Assembly: GCF_900155475.1 (NCBI RefSeq)
Contig: NZ_FXAM01000001.1
Coordinates: forward strand, 3,358,881-3,422,880
DNA length: 64,000 nt
Direction: 5' to 3'
Origin: Methylomagnum ishizawai
GTDB taxonomy: Bacteria > Pseudomonadota > Gammaproteobacteria > Methylococcales > Methylococcaceae
Made by a program: the position numbers and the translations under genes. The notes below the pieces were generated by a model, which had not been told where the DNA came from, ran no database searches, and saw only the letters and a program-made list of their open reading frames with translations. Below, one piece after another: positions 42,701 through 52,763 of this stretch (the stretch's first letter is position 1; every line of letters starts with the position of its first letter).

Positions 42701-43631
42701 TTTCGCGGATTTCGCGCTCGCCCGACAGGAAAATCAGGATGTCGCCCGCCGCTTGGTCGCGCCAGAGTTCGTCCACGGCGCTGAGGATGGCTTGTTGCTC
42801 GGCCTTGTCGGTTTCGTCCTCGCCTTCCTCCACGTCCTCGACCGGGCGGTAGCGGATTTCGACCGGGTAGGTGCGCCCGGACACATTGATGATGGGCGCG
42901 TCCTGGCCGCCCTGGCCGAAATGGCGGGCGAAGCGTTCCGGGTCGATGGTGGCCGAGGTGATGATGAGCTTGAAATCCGGGCGCTTGGGCAACAGCCAGC
43001 GCAGATAGCCCAGCAGGAAATCGATGTTGAGGCTGCGTTCGTGGGCCTCGTCCACGATGAGGGTGTCGTATTGGTCGAGGAAGCGGTCGTGCTGGGTTTC
43101 GGCCAATAGGATGCCGTCGGTCATCAGTTTGACGAGGCTTTCCGGTTTGGTGTGGTCCTGGAACCGCACCTTGAAACCCACCGCCTGCCCCAAGGGTTGG
43201 CGCAATTCCTCGGCGATGCGGTGGGCGACGCTGCGGGCGGCGATGCGGCGCGGCTGGGTGTGGCCGATGAAACCGCTCACGCCCCGGCCCGCTTCCAGGC
43301 AAATTTTCGGAAGCTGGGTGGTTTTGCCCGAACCCGTTTCGCCGCAGACGATGACGACTTGATGGTTGAGGATGGCTTCGAGGATGTCCTGGCGCTTGTC
43401 GGATACCGGCAGGTCGGGCGGATATTCCAGCTTGGGGACGCTTTTGGCCCGCGCTTCCCGCGCCGCGACCGATTCGGCGAGGCGGGTTTGGAGTTCCTCC
43501 AACGGCCCCGCGATGTCCTTGCCGGACTTGGCTTCGCCGCGTAGGCGGTCGAGGGTGCGGCGGAGGCGGTGTTGGTCTTTGCGGAGGCAGCGGGGGATGA
43601 GCTTTTCTTGGGGTTTGAAGTCGGGGGTCAT
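39702..43631 (-). CDS. hrpA: ATP-dependent RNA helicase HrpA
   Basis: This 1309-residue DEAH-box helicase acts in mRNA processing and rescue of collided ribosomes in E. coli. Motif I GETGSGKTTQLPK, motif II DEAHERS, SATID, and the late NQRSGRCGRVGPG box are visible in the N-terminal half. HA2 and OB-type domains and the long DUF3418 C-terminal part follow. ATG 43631 matches the usual N-terminus MTPDFKPQEKL; a longer frame to 43694 has no ribosome-binding site. It is flanked on both sides by AT-rich genes. Confidence 0.96.
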   Translation of the reverse strand: MTPDFKPQEKLIPRCLRKDQHRLRRTLDRLRGEAKSGKDIAGPLEELQTRLAESVAAREARAKSVPKLEYPPDLPVSDKRQDILEAILNHQVVIVCGETGSGKTTQLPKICLEAGRGVSGFIGHTQPRRIAARSVAHRIAEELRQPLGQAVGFKVRFQDHTKPESLVKLMTDGILLAETQHDRFLDQYDTLIVDEAHERSLNIDFLLGYLRWLLPKRPDFKLIITSATIDPERFARHFGQGGQDAPIINVSGRTYPVEIRYRPVEDVEEGEDETDKAEQQAILSAVDELWRDQAAGDILIFLSGEREIRETAESLRKHHPQHCEILPLYSRLSQAEQERVFKPTGTRRIVLSTNVAETSLTVPGIRSVIDTGYARISRYSHRSKLQRLPIEKVSRASANQRSGRCGRVGPGIAIRLYSEQDYLNRPEFTDPEILRTNLAAVILQMHALKLGEISAFPFVEPPDERLIRDGLKTLQEINALDEKKGLTDIGRKLAKLPVDPRLGRMLLAGADSGCLHEIAIIVAALSIPDPRERPADQALYADQKHWRFRHEHSDFLSFFNLWKAFEEQKKHLSRAKLRAWCKDGFLSYIRMVEWHDIHSQIMDVVKGELDLKLNLAPGEYGEIHRALLSGLLSNVGLKQEQNEYVGARGLKHFIHPGSFQFKAKPKWIVCAEQVETTKVYARTVAKIEPDWIEMVGAHMVNYQHYDPHWERKAARVAVHERTSLFGLVIQAGRKIPFERVNPQEAREIFIRHALVQMDYDSKAPFYLNNMKLLEEAEYLQQKGRRVDLLVDEAWLYRFFDERIPQDVVNGVTFERWRKTAERQNPKLLCLSREEITRKEDASLDAVNFPDTLQVGPVKLALQYRFEPGHAEDGVTCIVPLHLLNRLDPEPFRWLVPGLLREKVVALIKALPKTWRIHFVPVPDHAERVLPMLDFGRGRLFEQLGAALKKTGGTSVPVTAFSEDGLPAHLRMTLAVVDEYNAVVDRSRDLDELKRRHSADAGQTFQALARQAYLHTKLKEWNFGDLPREFEGQHDGQMIHGFAAVVDEGETIGVRVFDTPEEAERQHGLGLARLFRLTLAKELKYLKKNLLVNAQAELLYKQLPAHPFLYPELKPGRELREDLLDRIMGALFLEDQPDIRSAAQFAARLQAHRAELVLKAEEMAKTAQTLLQTYGEAQAKLKAMRPAPAKDDMQAQLALLVHAGFWVTTPYTRIREMPRYLKALWFRAEKCVQDPLRDLKQFKELEPFLKRYWEAVKAPASKLDPGRDAFRWHLEEFRVSLFAQTLKTAYPVSGKRLEEAWKGVNEGKGR

Positions 43632-43678
43632 TAGAAAAAACTGATTTGCAAACTTTCGGAAATCAAATAACACAGTTA

Positions 43679-44431
43679 TTACTGAGGGGAACAACTAGCA
43701 TTTTTTATAGATGTCCTTCCAGCATAAATTTGAACCTCATCGGCTGGCGGTGTAACCGTATAGGTTTGCACCGCTGCTGGCTCGCCCGCATTATCATAGA
43801 TAATGCATTTCACGTTTTGCGCTTTACTAGTGGAAACAACAATTCTATAAAAACCATCTGCAATTTCGTAAAATCTTGTTACCTTAAAATCCGGCTTATA
43901 TTTTTTTCGTATTTCTGCCATCTGCCTTTCCAAATTCTCCTTAGACCAAATAGGATATAATTTACTATCTTCAAATATGAAGACCGGTGGTAACAACTCA
44001 CCACTGTGCCCGTCGTGACTTACCGAAACCCAAGCAGAAAAATCTTTGCATTTCAATTCCAAGTCTTCTCCTTGCGCATACTTGGACTTCCATCCCTCAC
44101 GCGGAAATCCATAATTGTTGACAAGCTTCTGAACGGCTTCTTCCGCATTTTTTAAAAAATGTTTATCATTGTACTGCAATTTGAAGCTTATAAGCTTACC
44201 TTTCATAAAAGCAGAAGTGTAATACTCATAATCATCAAGTCTTGTCGTTTCTGAAAACTTTTTGGCTGCTGATGCTATCTTTGATTCAAAATCTTTTTTA
44301 CTAATTCCAAGAGCAATCCCTTCAATCCTTGGAAATTTATCGATGGTAAGCTCGCAATCCGCGCTTGAATAGCAAGGCAGAGTAAATAATGCAGATATAA
44401 AAAAAGGGAGGACAATTTTGACTATATTCAT
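43679..44431 (-). CDS. AT-rich secreted protein of unknown function
   Basis: This 250-residue protein has a signal peptide (KIVLPFFISALFTLPCYS) and no family I recognise. FPRIEGIALGISKKDFESKI resembles lipoprotein-like proteins that track divergent folds (for example the G-x-S-x-x-x-F pattern), and the end PPADEVQIYAGRTS is polar. GC content is far below that of hrpA, suggesting import. ATG 44431 (MNIVKIV) is the likely start. Confidence 0.5.
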   Translation of the reverse strand: MNIVKIVLPFFISALFTLPCYSSADCELTIDKFPRIEGIALGISKKDFESKIASAAKKFSETTRLDDYEYYTSAFMKGKLISFKLQYNDKHFLKNAEEAVQKLVNNYGFPREGWKSKYAQGEDLELKCKDFSAWVSVSHDGHSGELLPPVFIFEDSKLYPIWSKENLERQMAEIRKKYKPDFKVTRFYEIADGFYRIVVSTSKAQNVKCIIYDNAGEPAAVQTYTVTPPADEVQIYAGRTSIKNASCSPQ

Positions 44432-44566
44432 TGCTGCCACCTAGTTTTAAATTCATGTTATTGAAATAACCTTTTAATTTTCTCGAAGTTCTAGCCCGTG
44501 TAGCCCTGATTAGCTCAACTCAATTCGGAAGCATGAAACCTGTGCCCTCGAAATACACGGCATGAT

Positions 44567-44914
44567 TTATAACCCCAAACAATACCTCACAGCCTGCTCG
44601 ACTTTTGCCATTGCGTCCCCTATCAACCGGCCAGCCAAGGGCTTGACAAACCGTGCCGAATCCAAAGATCGAACTTGAAAACCCAAGAACACGGTTTCCA
44701 TCGGCAACCCGCTTTCCGCTGTGGAAACCCGCACATTCGTTGGGTGGTCGATGGGCATATTTTCACCCTTGGTCCCAACGATAACGGTGACGACCAAGGG
44801 AAGGCGGTTAATGGCATCGATAGATATGACGAGGACGGGCCGCTTTCCCGCTTGCTCCCGCCCTTGGGTTGGATTTAAATCGACAAAATAAATATCCCCG
44901 CGCTGTATCGCCAT
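44567..44914 (-). CDS. mazF: MazF/PemK-type mRNA interferase
   Basis: This 115-residue toxin cleaves RNA at short sequences. The sequence opens IQRGDIYFVDLNPTQGREQAGKRPVLVIS, the CcdB/MazF fold signature, with VIVGTKGENMPIDHPTNVRV and GLPMETVFLGFQVRSLD. The start shares its first base with the antitoxin stop region (44914). Confidence 0.9.
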   Translation of the reverse strand: MAIQRGDIYFVDLNPTQGREQAGKRPVLVISIDAINRLPLVVTVIVGTKGENMPIDHPTNVRVSTAESGLPMETVFLGFQVRSLDSARFVKPLAGRLIGDAMAKVEQAVRYCLGL

Positions 44915-45147
44915 TATTGAAGCTCAAAACCATCTGACATAGCCACGTCAAACTCCTTCTCAATAGCCCGCAACTCTCTTTGAATATTCGGGTCAGCCGC
45001 CATCGCCGCCAATTGATCCTCAATTGAGGATTCAGCCGCAAGCTGTTCCCGGATATGCTGGGCAACCCGTTCAACCAACCATAATTGCTCGGCGATGGGG
45101 AATTGCCGGATGCGGTTTTCGATTTCCACTAGCCTGACCATGTTCAT
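44914..45147 (-). CDS. MazF-associated antitoxin
   Basis: This 77-residue acidic protein directly upstream of mazF is coupled by a one-base overlap. It has a helical N-terminus (RLVEIENRIRQFPIAEQLWLVERVAQHIRE) and a charged C-terminal helix (IQRELRAIEKEFDVAMSDGF). It resembles the antitoxin class with an internal helix and not MazE AbrB folds. GTG 45156 is an alternative start. Confidence 0.75.
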   Translation of the reverse strand: MNMVRLVEIENRIRQFPIAEQLWLVERVAQHIREQLAAESSIEDQLAAMAADPNIQRELRAIEKEFDVAMSDGFELQ

Positions 45148-45190
45148 ATCAATCACCGGATAAGTGCCCTAGAAAAACTCGACGAGGCTA

Positions 45191-45385
45191 TCAACCAGCC
45201 TCGGATTCTCGCCACCGCCGACGCGCAAGCTCCGCCGCCTCATGCGCCATCCGCGCTAACTTGTCGATGTCATATCCCGCTTCCCGGTTAATATCGCGCT
45301 TAACCTGCCAAAGCTCGGCAAGGATGGGATCGGGGGCACACAGGCGCTCGGCATGAATATCGTCCAATTCGGCTTCGATATGCAT
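45191..45385 (-). CDS. Small hypothetical protein, possible antitoxin relic
   Basis: This 64-residue protein contains DPILAELWQVKRDINREAGYDIDKLARMAHEAAELARRR, a pattern of short proteins often found by toxin-antitoxin loci. It lies just upstream of the MazF pair. Function is unknown. Confidence 0.5.
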   Translation of the reverse strand: MHIEAELDDIHAERLCAPDPILAELWQVKRDINREAGYDIDKLARMAHEAAELARRRWRESEAG

Positions 45386-45503
45386 GGGATGTTTCCTGGA
45401 TGGCGGGCTTGGGATAGAACCGGATTATAGGGCCATGAAGGCCACCGGGGAGAACTAAGCCGCTAGGTCGGCCCAAGGGCCATGCCAACCGCAGGATTCG
45501 CAG

Positions 45504-45529
45504 CGGATTGGGCAAGACCGCCCAATCCG
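45504..45529. other. 10-bp perfect hairpin downstream of tyrS
   Basis: CGGATTGGGC (45504-45513) and GCCCAATCCG (45520-45529) pair perfectly around a 6-nt loop, 24 bp past the tyrS stop. No T run follows on the minus strand. It may stabilise the tyrS mRNA end or act as a terminator with Rho. Confidence 0.45.
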
Positions 45530-45552
45530 ATAGAGGCGGGAAAAATAAAAAC

Positions 45553-46749
45553 TCAGGTCAAACGCACCTTGGCGAACTTGCGCTTGCCGACCTGCAAGAT
45601 ATAGGTATTGCCGCCCTTGAGCGCCAGCTTCTGCTCGGCCACCTTCTCGCCGTCGATCTTGACGCCGCCCTGCTGGATCATGCGGTTGGATTCCGAAGTG
45701 CTGGCCGTCAGCCCTAAATCCTTGAGCAGGCTGGCCAAAGGATAACCGCCCTCCCCCGCCGGGAGTTCGCGCTCATCCAAATCCTCCGGCAGCAAACCCT
45801 GCTTAAACCGCGCCTCGAAGGCTTCCAGCGCGGCCACGGCGGCGGCGGGTCCATGGAAGCGCTCCACGATCTCCTGGCCGAACCGCACCTTGTAATCGCG
45901 GGGATTCGCGCCTTCCGCGCAAGCCCGTTTCCAGCCTTCAATTTCGGTCATCGGCTTGAAGCTCAAAAGCTCCATATAGCGCCACATCAAGTCGTCCGAC
46001 ACCGACATCAGCTTGCCGAACATCTCGGCGGGCGGCTCGTTGACGCCGACATAATTGCCCAGCGACTTCGACATCTTCTGCACCCCGTCCAAGCCTTCCA
46101 AGATCGGCATGGTGAGGACGACCTGCGGCGGCTGGCCGTAGACCTCCTGCAACTGCCGCCCCACCAGCAGGTTGAACTTCTGGTCGGTGCCGCCCAGTTC
46201 CACGTCGGCCTTGAGCGCCACCGAGTCGTAACCCTGGATCAAGGGATAGAGGAATTCATGGATGGCGATGGGCTGGCCGCTCTTGTAGCGGTTGTTGAAA
46301 TCGTCGCGTTCCAGCATACGGGCCACGGTGTGCTTGGCCGCGAGTTGGATCAAATCGGCGGGGCTCATGGCGTTCAGCCACTCGCTGTTGAACACCACCC
46401 GGGTCCGTTCCGGGTGCAGGATTTTGAAAATCTGCGCTTCGTAGCTCTTGGCGTTCTCGACGACCTGCTCGCGGGTCAGGGGCTTGCGGGTGGCGTTCTT
46501 GCCGGTGGGGTCGCCGATCATGCCGGTGAAATCTCCGATCAGGAACACCGCCTCGTGCCCGAGTTCCTGGAACTGCCGCAGCTTGTTGAGGAGGACCGTG
46601 TGCCCGAGGTGCAAATCCGGCGCGGTGGGATCGAACCCGGCCTTGACCCGCAAAGGCCGCCCTTCGGCCAGGCGTTTCGCCAAATCCTCCTCGCGGATGA
46701 CATCCACAGCGCCCCTGCGGATGACCGCCAATGCTTCATCGACAGACAT
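45553..46749 (-). CDS. tyrS: Tyrosyl-tRNA synthetase
   Basis: This 398-residue class I synthetase has [13 protein letters not shown] (the HIGH-type motif near residue 45), the tyrosine-binding [30 protein letters not shown] and KMSKSLGN. The C-terminal S4-like domain (about 335-398) includes [13 protein letters not shown]. It is of the TyrS type with a short linker. Confidence 0.96.
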   Translation of the reverse strand: MSVDEALAVIRRGAVDVIREEDLAKRLAEGRPLRVKAGFDPTAPDLHLGHTVLLNKLRQFQELGHEAVFLIGDFTGMIGDPTGKNATRKPLTREQVVENAKSYEAQIFKILHPERTRVVFNSEWLNAMSPADLIQLAAKHTVARMLERDDFNNRYKSGQPIAIHEFLYPLIQGYDSVALKADVELGGTDQKFNLLVGRQLQEVYGQPPQVVLTMPILEGLDGVQKMSKSLGNYVGVNEPPAEMFGKLMSVSDDLMWRYMELLSFKPMTEIEGWKRACAEGANPRDYKVRFGQEIVERFHGPAAAVAALEAFEARFKQGLLPEDLDERELPAGEGGYPLASLLKDLGLTASTSESNRMIQQGGVKIDGEKVAEQKLALKGGNTYILQVGKRKFAKVRLT

Positions 46750-46884
46750 ATCAATACCTTGGTGGGAAAAGGCGGGGATTTTATAACAGGCGGGACCGGG
46801 ACGCCGCTAAATCGTCGCGGCCCGGCAGGGGGAATGAGCAAGCCCTGGAGTCCAAAGCCAGCTTTGGACTCCGGTTGGGAGAAA

Positions 46885-47220
46885 TCAGACGGAAAACGAC
46901 GAACCGCAACCGCAAGTGGTGCTGGCGTTGGGATTGCGGATGACGAACTGGGAACCTGACAGCCCTTCGGTATAGTCGATCTCGGCCCCGCTCAAATACT
47001 GGATGCTCATGGCATCGACCAGCACGGTGACGCCGTTCTTCTCGACCAGGGTGTCGTCCTCGGCCACGCTGTCGTCGAAGGTGAAGCCATATTGGAAACC
47101 GGAACACCCGCCGCCGGTGACATAGACCCTGAGTTTCAAGGCGTCGTTGCCTTCCTCGGCGATGAGTTCGCTGACTTTCACGGCCGCGCTGTCGGTGAAT
47201 TTGATCGCTGCTTCGCTCAT
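46885..47220 (-). CDS. erpA: Iron-sulfur insertion protein ErpA
   Basis: This 111-residue A-type carrier delivers Fe-S clusters to apo-proteins. The three conserved cysteines are in [12 protein letters not shown] and the C-terminal CGCGSSFSV. The family [15 protein letters not shown] segment is clear. Confidence 0.96.
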   Translation of the reverse strand: MSEAAIKFTDSAAVKVSELIAEEGNDALKLRVYVTGGGCSGFQYGFTFDDSVAEDDTLVEKNGVTVLVDAMSIQYLSGAEIDYTEGLSGSQFVIRNPNASTTCGCGSSFSV

Positions 47221-47297
47221 GGCGCACTTCCTGGGGTTGGTGTGGGAGGTGCGCGATTATGCGATTAACCCAGTATTTCGGTCAACAATAGGGCCAT

Positions 47298-47318
47298 AAA
47301 AAATCCCCGGCACGGGGA
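47298..47318 (-). terminator. Intrinsic terminator of the rlpA-like gene
   Basis: On the minus strand, TCCCCG/CGGGGA (positions 47313-47318 and 47304-47309) forms a hairpin with loop TGC, followed by six T (47303-47298). This is a good rho-independent terminator. A weaker hairpin (47342-47350 with 47373-47381) lies just before it. Confidence 0.8.
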
Positions 47319-47401
47319 GCGGTGAACCCAGGCCAAATAGCTTCGGCTGCGCCGTATGCGACTCCTTACGATGCAGCCGAAACCACTATCTACCCCCGGC
47401 C

Positions 47402-47815
47402 TCAGCCATCCTCGTCATCGTAACCGATGACTTCGTACCTGACCTGGGCCAAGCCCGACCTCAAAAAACCCAGTTCGAGGGCGGCCCGTTTGGAAAGGTC
47501 CAGCACGCGGCCCTTGCGGGGATGCCCCCGGTCGTTGACCCGGACTTCGACGCTGCGGTTATTGGAAAGATTGGTGACCCGCAAGCGGGTACCGAATGGC
47601 AATGATCGGTGCATGGCGGTGAACTCGTTCTGGCTGAACCGTTCGCCGCTGGCGGTCCTCCGTCCATGGAACCGATTACTGTAATAAGAAGCGATGCCCG
47701 TATGATGGGACTCCGCTTCGGCCTTTGGACTTGCCGTTTTGGCATGACCAAACGTACAGAAAGATGCCAAGTAAACCGACAGAATGGAGTGAGCAATCAG
47801 TCGTTGCTTTTGCAT
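47402..47815 (-). CDS. RlpA-like double-psi beta-barrel protein
   Basis: This 137-residue exported protein has a signal peptide (LIAHSILSVYLASFCTFGHA) and a double-psi beta-barrel with ASYYSNRFHGRRTASGERF, PFGTRLRVTNLSNN and VRVNDRGH. RlpA proteins act on septal peptidoglycan; here the SPOR domain is missing. It has a terminator downstream. Confidence 0.85.
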   Translation of the reverse strand: MQKQRLIAHSILSVYLASFCTFGHAKTASPKAEAESHHTGIASYYSNRFHGRRTASGERFSQNEFTAMHRSLPFGTRLRVTNLSNNRSVEVRVNDRGHPRKGRVLDLSKRAALELGFLRSGLAQVRYEVIGYDDEDG

Positions 47816-48040
47816 CCGTCACCTCCGTTTTGGTTGCTGCTAGTGAACGTCGCGAAGGGGATGGTAGCCGATAATTCTAAGTCAGCCAACCCTTAGTAGC
47901 GGATCGTTATAACAGGGATAAAACAATCCTTGTTTTCAACTTGGCGAGCCATCGCCAAATCCCTTTCAGAATCAAGGACCAACCCTATGCACGGAGGTGG
48001 GGAACCCGGACATCCGCAAGCTTCTTTCTTTTCTCCCGGA

Positions 48041-49453
<1,413 letters not shown>

Positions 49454-49768
49454 TTATCCAGATTTGGCGTGGGCCAGGGCGGGCAGGCTGATGACATGGG
49501 CCAGATCGAAACGCTTGAGCAGGGCTTCGATAGCGCGCCCGGCCCGTTCCGGCTCGTCGTAGAACTCGACGACCAGGGGCAAGTCCAGCGACAAATCCAG
49601 CAGGGACGAGGCGTGCAACCGGCCATCGCCGCCGACGCCGATGACGCCGCGCGACACGGTCAAACCGGCCACGCCTTGTTCCTCGCGCAGGAATTTCACC
49701 AGCTTATCCAGCACATGCTGGCCCTCGCGCACATAGACGCGCACCCAAGTGATCGGACGGGTATTCAT
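49454..49768 (-). CDS. DUF190 protein, PII-like
   Basis: This 104-residue protein has a PII-like fold: YVREGQHVLDKLVKFLREEQGVAGLTVSRGVIGVG and LPLVVEFYDEPERAGRAIEAL. DUF190 proteins occur beside crcB fluoride channels. The start overlaps the crcB stop by 4 bp. Confidence 0.8.
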   Translation of the reverse strand: MNTRPITWVRVYVREGQHVLDKLVKFLREEQGVAGLTVSRGVIGVGGDGRLHASSLLDLSLDLPLVVEFYDEPERAGRAIEALLKRFDLAHVISLPALAHAKSG

Positions 49769-50451
49769 AACTGCCTCCCGATATAAAGCCCTAATCCCAC
49801 CGCCACCGCGCTACCCAGGGCGCTGGCGGCGAACCCGCCCACCAGCCCGCTCCAACCGGCCCCGGCGGACGCCAACCCCGGCAGTACGGCCAAGGCCGAA
49901 CCCGTGGCGGTCAAGCCCAAAATAACAACCAAGGCGATGGCCTGGACCGGAACCGCCCAGCCCCAGCGGCGGAACACCGATTCGGCGCACAACCCGGCCA
50001 AGCCGCCCAAGGTCAAGATCAGCAACCAGCGCCCATAGGCCCAATCCTGGCCCAGCCCCAAATAGACCCCGCCCGCGAACAATCTGCGCCCCACGATCAG
50101 GCCCACCCAAACCGCCGCCACGCACAACACCACGCTGAGGAGCATATTGGCGGCGGCTTTCCAATAACCGCCTTGCTCGATGAGATAAAAAGACTCGATG
50201 GCGAAAGTGGAAAAGGTCGTGTAAGCCCCGAGGAACCCGATCAACACCGCCGCCCGGTATTCCACCACGGCGGAAAAGCGTTGCAGCATCAGTTCCGTGA
50301 GGAAGCCCATCAGGAAGGAGCCGGACACGTTGACGAACAAAGTGCCCACCGGAAAATCCCGGCCCAGCCAGCCATAGATGGCGTTGGCGGTCCAGAACCG
50401 CGCCAAGGCACCAACCGAACCGCCCAGGGCGATGGCCACCAAGGTATTCAT
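49765..50451 (-). CDS. crcB: Fluoride channel CrcB with C-terminal membrane extension
   Basis: This 228-residue membrane protein exports fluoride as a dimer. Residues 1-125 form a complete CrcB unit: [25 protein letters not shown] and [12 protein letters not shown]. Residues 126-228 add three further hydrophobic segments, ending GLYIGRQL, where normal CrcB ends at about residue 125. The extension might be a degenerated second CrcB unit. The start overlaps mtnA's stop by 4 bp and the stop overlaps the DUF190 gene. Confidence 0.85.
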   Translation of the reverse strand: MNTLVAIALGGSVGALARFWTANAIYGWLGRDFPVGTLFVNVSGSFLMGFLTELMLQRFSAVVEYRAAVLIGFLGAYTTFSTFAIESFYLIEQGGYWKAAANMLLSVVLCVAAVWVGLIVGRRLFAGGVYLGLGQDWAYGRWLLILTLGGLAGLCAESVFRRWGWAVPVQAIALVVILGLTATGSALAVLPGLASAGAGWSGLVGGFAASALGSAVAVGLGLYIGRQL

Positions 50452-51542
50452 CGGGCCGGAATCCAAGCCGCGCCGCCGTCGATGGCGTCGCGCAAAGCCC
50501 GCATGGACGCGGGACCGGGATTCAGCACCACGCCATGCTCGGTGACGATGGCGTCGATGAGGCTGGCCGGGGTCACGTCGAACACCGGGTTCCAGGCCGA
50601 AATGATGCTGTCTTCGCGCAGGAAATAGGGATTCAGCAATTCGCGCGGGTCGCGTTCCTCGATTTCGATGCCGGCCCCGGATTCGGTGCGCCAATCGATG
50701 GTCGAGACCGGGGCCGCGACCATGAATTTGACACCATGATGGCGGGCGGTGACCGCCAGGGCATAGGTGCCGATCTTGTTGGCGGTGTCGCCATTGGCGG
50801 CGATGCGGTCGGCCCCGACGATGACCCATTGCACTTGGCCGGATTTCATCAGATACGCCGCCGCCGAATCGGCGACGAGCCGGGCCGGGATACCATCCTG
50901 TTCCAATTCCCACACCGTGAGGCGGGAGCCTTGCAGCCAGGGCCGGGTTTCACTGGCGAAAACCTTGCCCAAGCCACGGCGGTGGGCGCTGCGGATCACG
51001 CCCAGGGCGGTGCCATAGCCGCCAGTGGCGAGCGAGCCGGTATTGCAATGGGTCAAAACCCCGGTCGCGCCCGCCAGCAGATCGGCCCCGAGTTCGCCCA
51101 TGCGGCGGTTCGCGGCCACATCGTCGGTATGGATGGCGCGGGCGGCTTCCAGCAAGGCCGGGACGGGGTCGCCCGCCAACCCCTGGATCAAACCGCGCAT
51201 CCGCTCCAAGGCCCAAAACAAATTCACCGCTGTGGGCCGGGACCGGGCCAAGGTGTCGAGATCGGTTTCGATGGCGGTTTTCCAGGTGGCGGGTGCGGCG
51301 GCATAACGCGCTATCGCCGCCAGCACCACGCCATACGCCGCCGCGATGCCGATGGCGGGAGCGCCGCGCACGCGCATGGTGGCGATGGCCTCGGCCACCG
51401 CGCCGACCGTGGCGCAGTCGTCATAATGGAGTGTGCCGGGGAGTTGGCGCTGGTCGAGTACGCGCAACAAGCCCTCTTGCCAGTACAGGGCGCGGACGCT
51501 GTCTTTGCTTTCGGTGGGATGCGGGATCGGGATCGCGGTCAT
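50448..51542 (-). CDS. mtnA: S-methyl-5-thioribose-1-phosphate isomerase
   Basis: This 364-residue enzyme converts methylthioribose-1-phosphate to the ribulose form in methionine salvage. The N-terminal [15 protein letters not shown], the catalytic cysteine in [17 protein letters not shown] and the aspartate in [19 protein letters not shown] identify it. No other salvage genes lie beside it. Confidence 0.95.
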   Translation of the reverse strand: MTAIPIPHPTESKDSVRALYWQEGLLRVLDQRQLPGTLHYDDCATVGAVAEAIATMRVRGAPAIGIAAAYGVVLAAIARYAAAPATWKTAIETDLDTLARSRPTAVNLFWALERMRGLIQGLAGDPVPALLEAARAIHTDDVAANRRMGELGADLLAGATGVLTHCNTGSLATGGYGTALGVIRSAHRRGLGKVFASETRPWLQGSRLTVWELEQDGIPARLVADSAAAYLMKSGQVQWVIVGADRIAANGDTANKIGTYALAVTARHHGVKFMVAAPVSTIDWRTESGAGIEIEERDPRELLNPYFLREDSIISAWNPVFDVTPASLIDAIVTEHGVVLNPGPASMRALRDAIDGGAAWIPAR

Positions 51543-51810
51543 GGCTGTGGGATCGGGCTGGAAAAGTCGGGCATTTTATGACAGGGGGCGCGGGGCAACA
51601 AATTCGGCACCGGGATGGTTGGGTGCCCGCCATGCTTGATGTGCGGCATCCGCTGGAGAACTGTGCGCAGATATCCAGGATTTTTAGGAATCCGCAGCTT
51701 GAACTTTCCCCCCGCCGCGCTCTCTATTTCCAGCGACGGCGGTATCCCGGCTGGCGGACCGCCACACCATCTTCCAACCTGGATTTATCGAGATGACCGT
51801 GGGAGGGCGT

Positions 51811-52011
51811 ATGTATTTGGAAGCCTTCATCTGGAGCTGGGTCCACCTGCATCCCGGCTACCTGCTCAGGCAAACGGCCAAATTCCTGGGATTGGCCGCC
51901 TTGATCTTGCTGCCGCTGTTCCTCAGTAATATCTATCTGGTCAAGCAGGGCTTCACCCCCACCGCGCCCAGTTTCCATATCGAGGCCAGCCCCGACGAAA
52001 TACCGCATTAG
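51811..52011 (+). CDS. Small single-TM membrane protein
   Basis: This 66-residue protein with start ATG 51811, preceded by GGGAGG, has an aromatic N-terminus, one transmembrane helix (FLGLAALILLPLFLSNIYLV) and a short tail. No family is recognised. It converges with rlmB by a 4-bp overlap of the stops. Confidence 0.6.
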   Translation: MYLEAFIWSWVHLHPGYLLRQTAKFLGLAALILLPLFLSNIYLVKQGFTPTAPSFHIEASPDEIPH

Positions 52012-52763
52012 GCCGGAATGCGCCCCAGCCGCTGCCGCACCGCCTCGAACAACAGGATGCCGGTGGCGACCGAGAGGTTCAGGCTTTCCACCTGCCCGGC
52101 CATGGGGATTTTGACCAGGAAATCGCAGCGCTCGCGGGTCAGCCGTCGCAAGCCCTTGCCTTCCGCGCCCACCACCAAGGCGAGGGGCAGGTTCAAGTCG
52201 GTTTGGTAGACCGAACGCTGCGCCTCGCCCGCCGCGCCCGCCACCCAAATCCCGCTGTCCTTCATCCAGCCCAAGGCCCGCACCAGGTTGGTCACCCGGT
52301 AGATCGGCACGGTTTCCGCCGCGCCGGAAGCCACCTTCGCCACCGTCGGCGTGATGCCTACCGCTTGATCCTTGGTCAGCACCACGCCGCGCACGCCCGC
52401 CGCATCGGCGGTGCGCAGGCAAGCGCCCAGGTTGTGGGGGTCCTGGACTTGGTCCAGCACCAGGAACAAGGGCAAAGGTCCGGGATTTTCCAAAACCTCG
52501 CGCAATTCATACTCGCCCAATTCGCCCGGCATCAGCAATTCCATCACCACGCCTTGGTGATGCTTGCCTTCGGCCAGGGCATCGAGACGGCTTTTACCGG
52601 CGGTCTGGGCCACGATGCCCAGGGCGTCGAGTTGCCGCACCAGGGCGGCGATACGGGCATCACTGCGGCGCTCGTCCAACCAGACGTTGACGATCTTGTC
52701 GGGGCTGTGTTCCAGGGCCGATTCCGCCGCGTGCAACCCCGCCACTTTGCGCCGCGCCTTCAT
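52008..52763 (-). CDS. rlmB: 23S rRNA (guanosine-2'-O-)-methyltransferase RlmB
   Basis: This 251-residue SPOUT-class methyltransferase modifies G2251 of 23S rRNA. The N-terminal substrate domain (GLHAAESALEH) is followed by LVLDQVQDPHNLGACLRTADAAGV, and SLNLSVATGILLFE forms the knot. ATGA overlap with rnr indicates coupled translation. Confidence 0.95.
   Translation of the reverse strand: MKARRKVAGLHAAESALEHSPDKIVNVWLDERRSDARIAALVRQLDALGIVAQTAGKSRLDALAEGKHHQGVVMELLMPGELGEYELREVLENPGPLPLFLVLDQVQDPHNLGACLRTADAAGVRGVVLTKDQAVGITPTVAKVASGAAETVPIYRVTNLVRALGWMKDSGIWVAGAAGEAQRSVYQTDLNLPLALVVGAEGKGLRRLTRERCDFLVKIPMAGQVESLNLSVATGILLFEAVRQRLGRIPA

Noticed and set aside
51543-51810. Fluoride riboswitch upstream of mtnA/crcB
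   Set aside because: The conserved pseudoknot sequence pattern of the crcB motif is not visible in the minus-strand region before mtnA.
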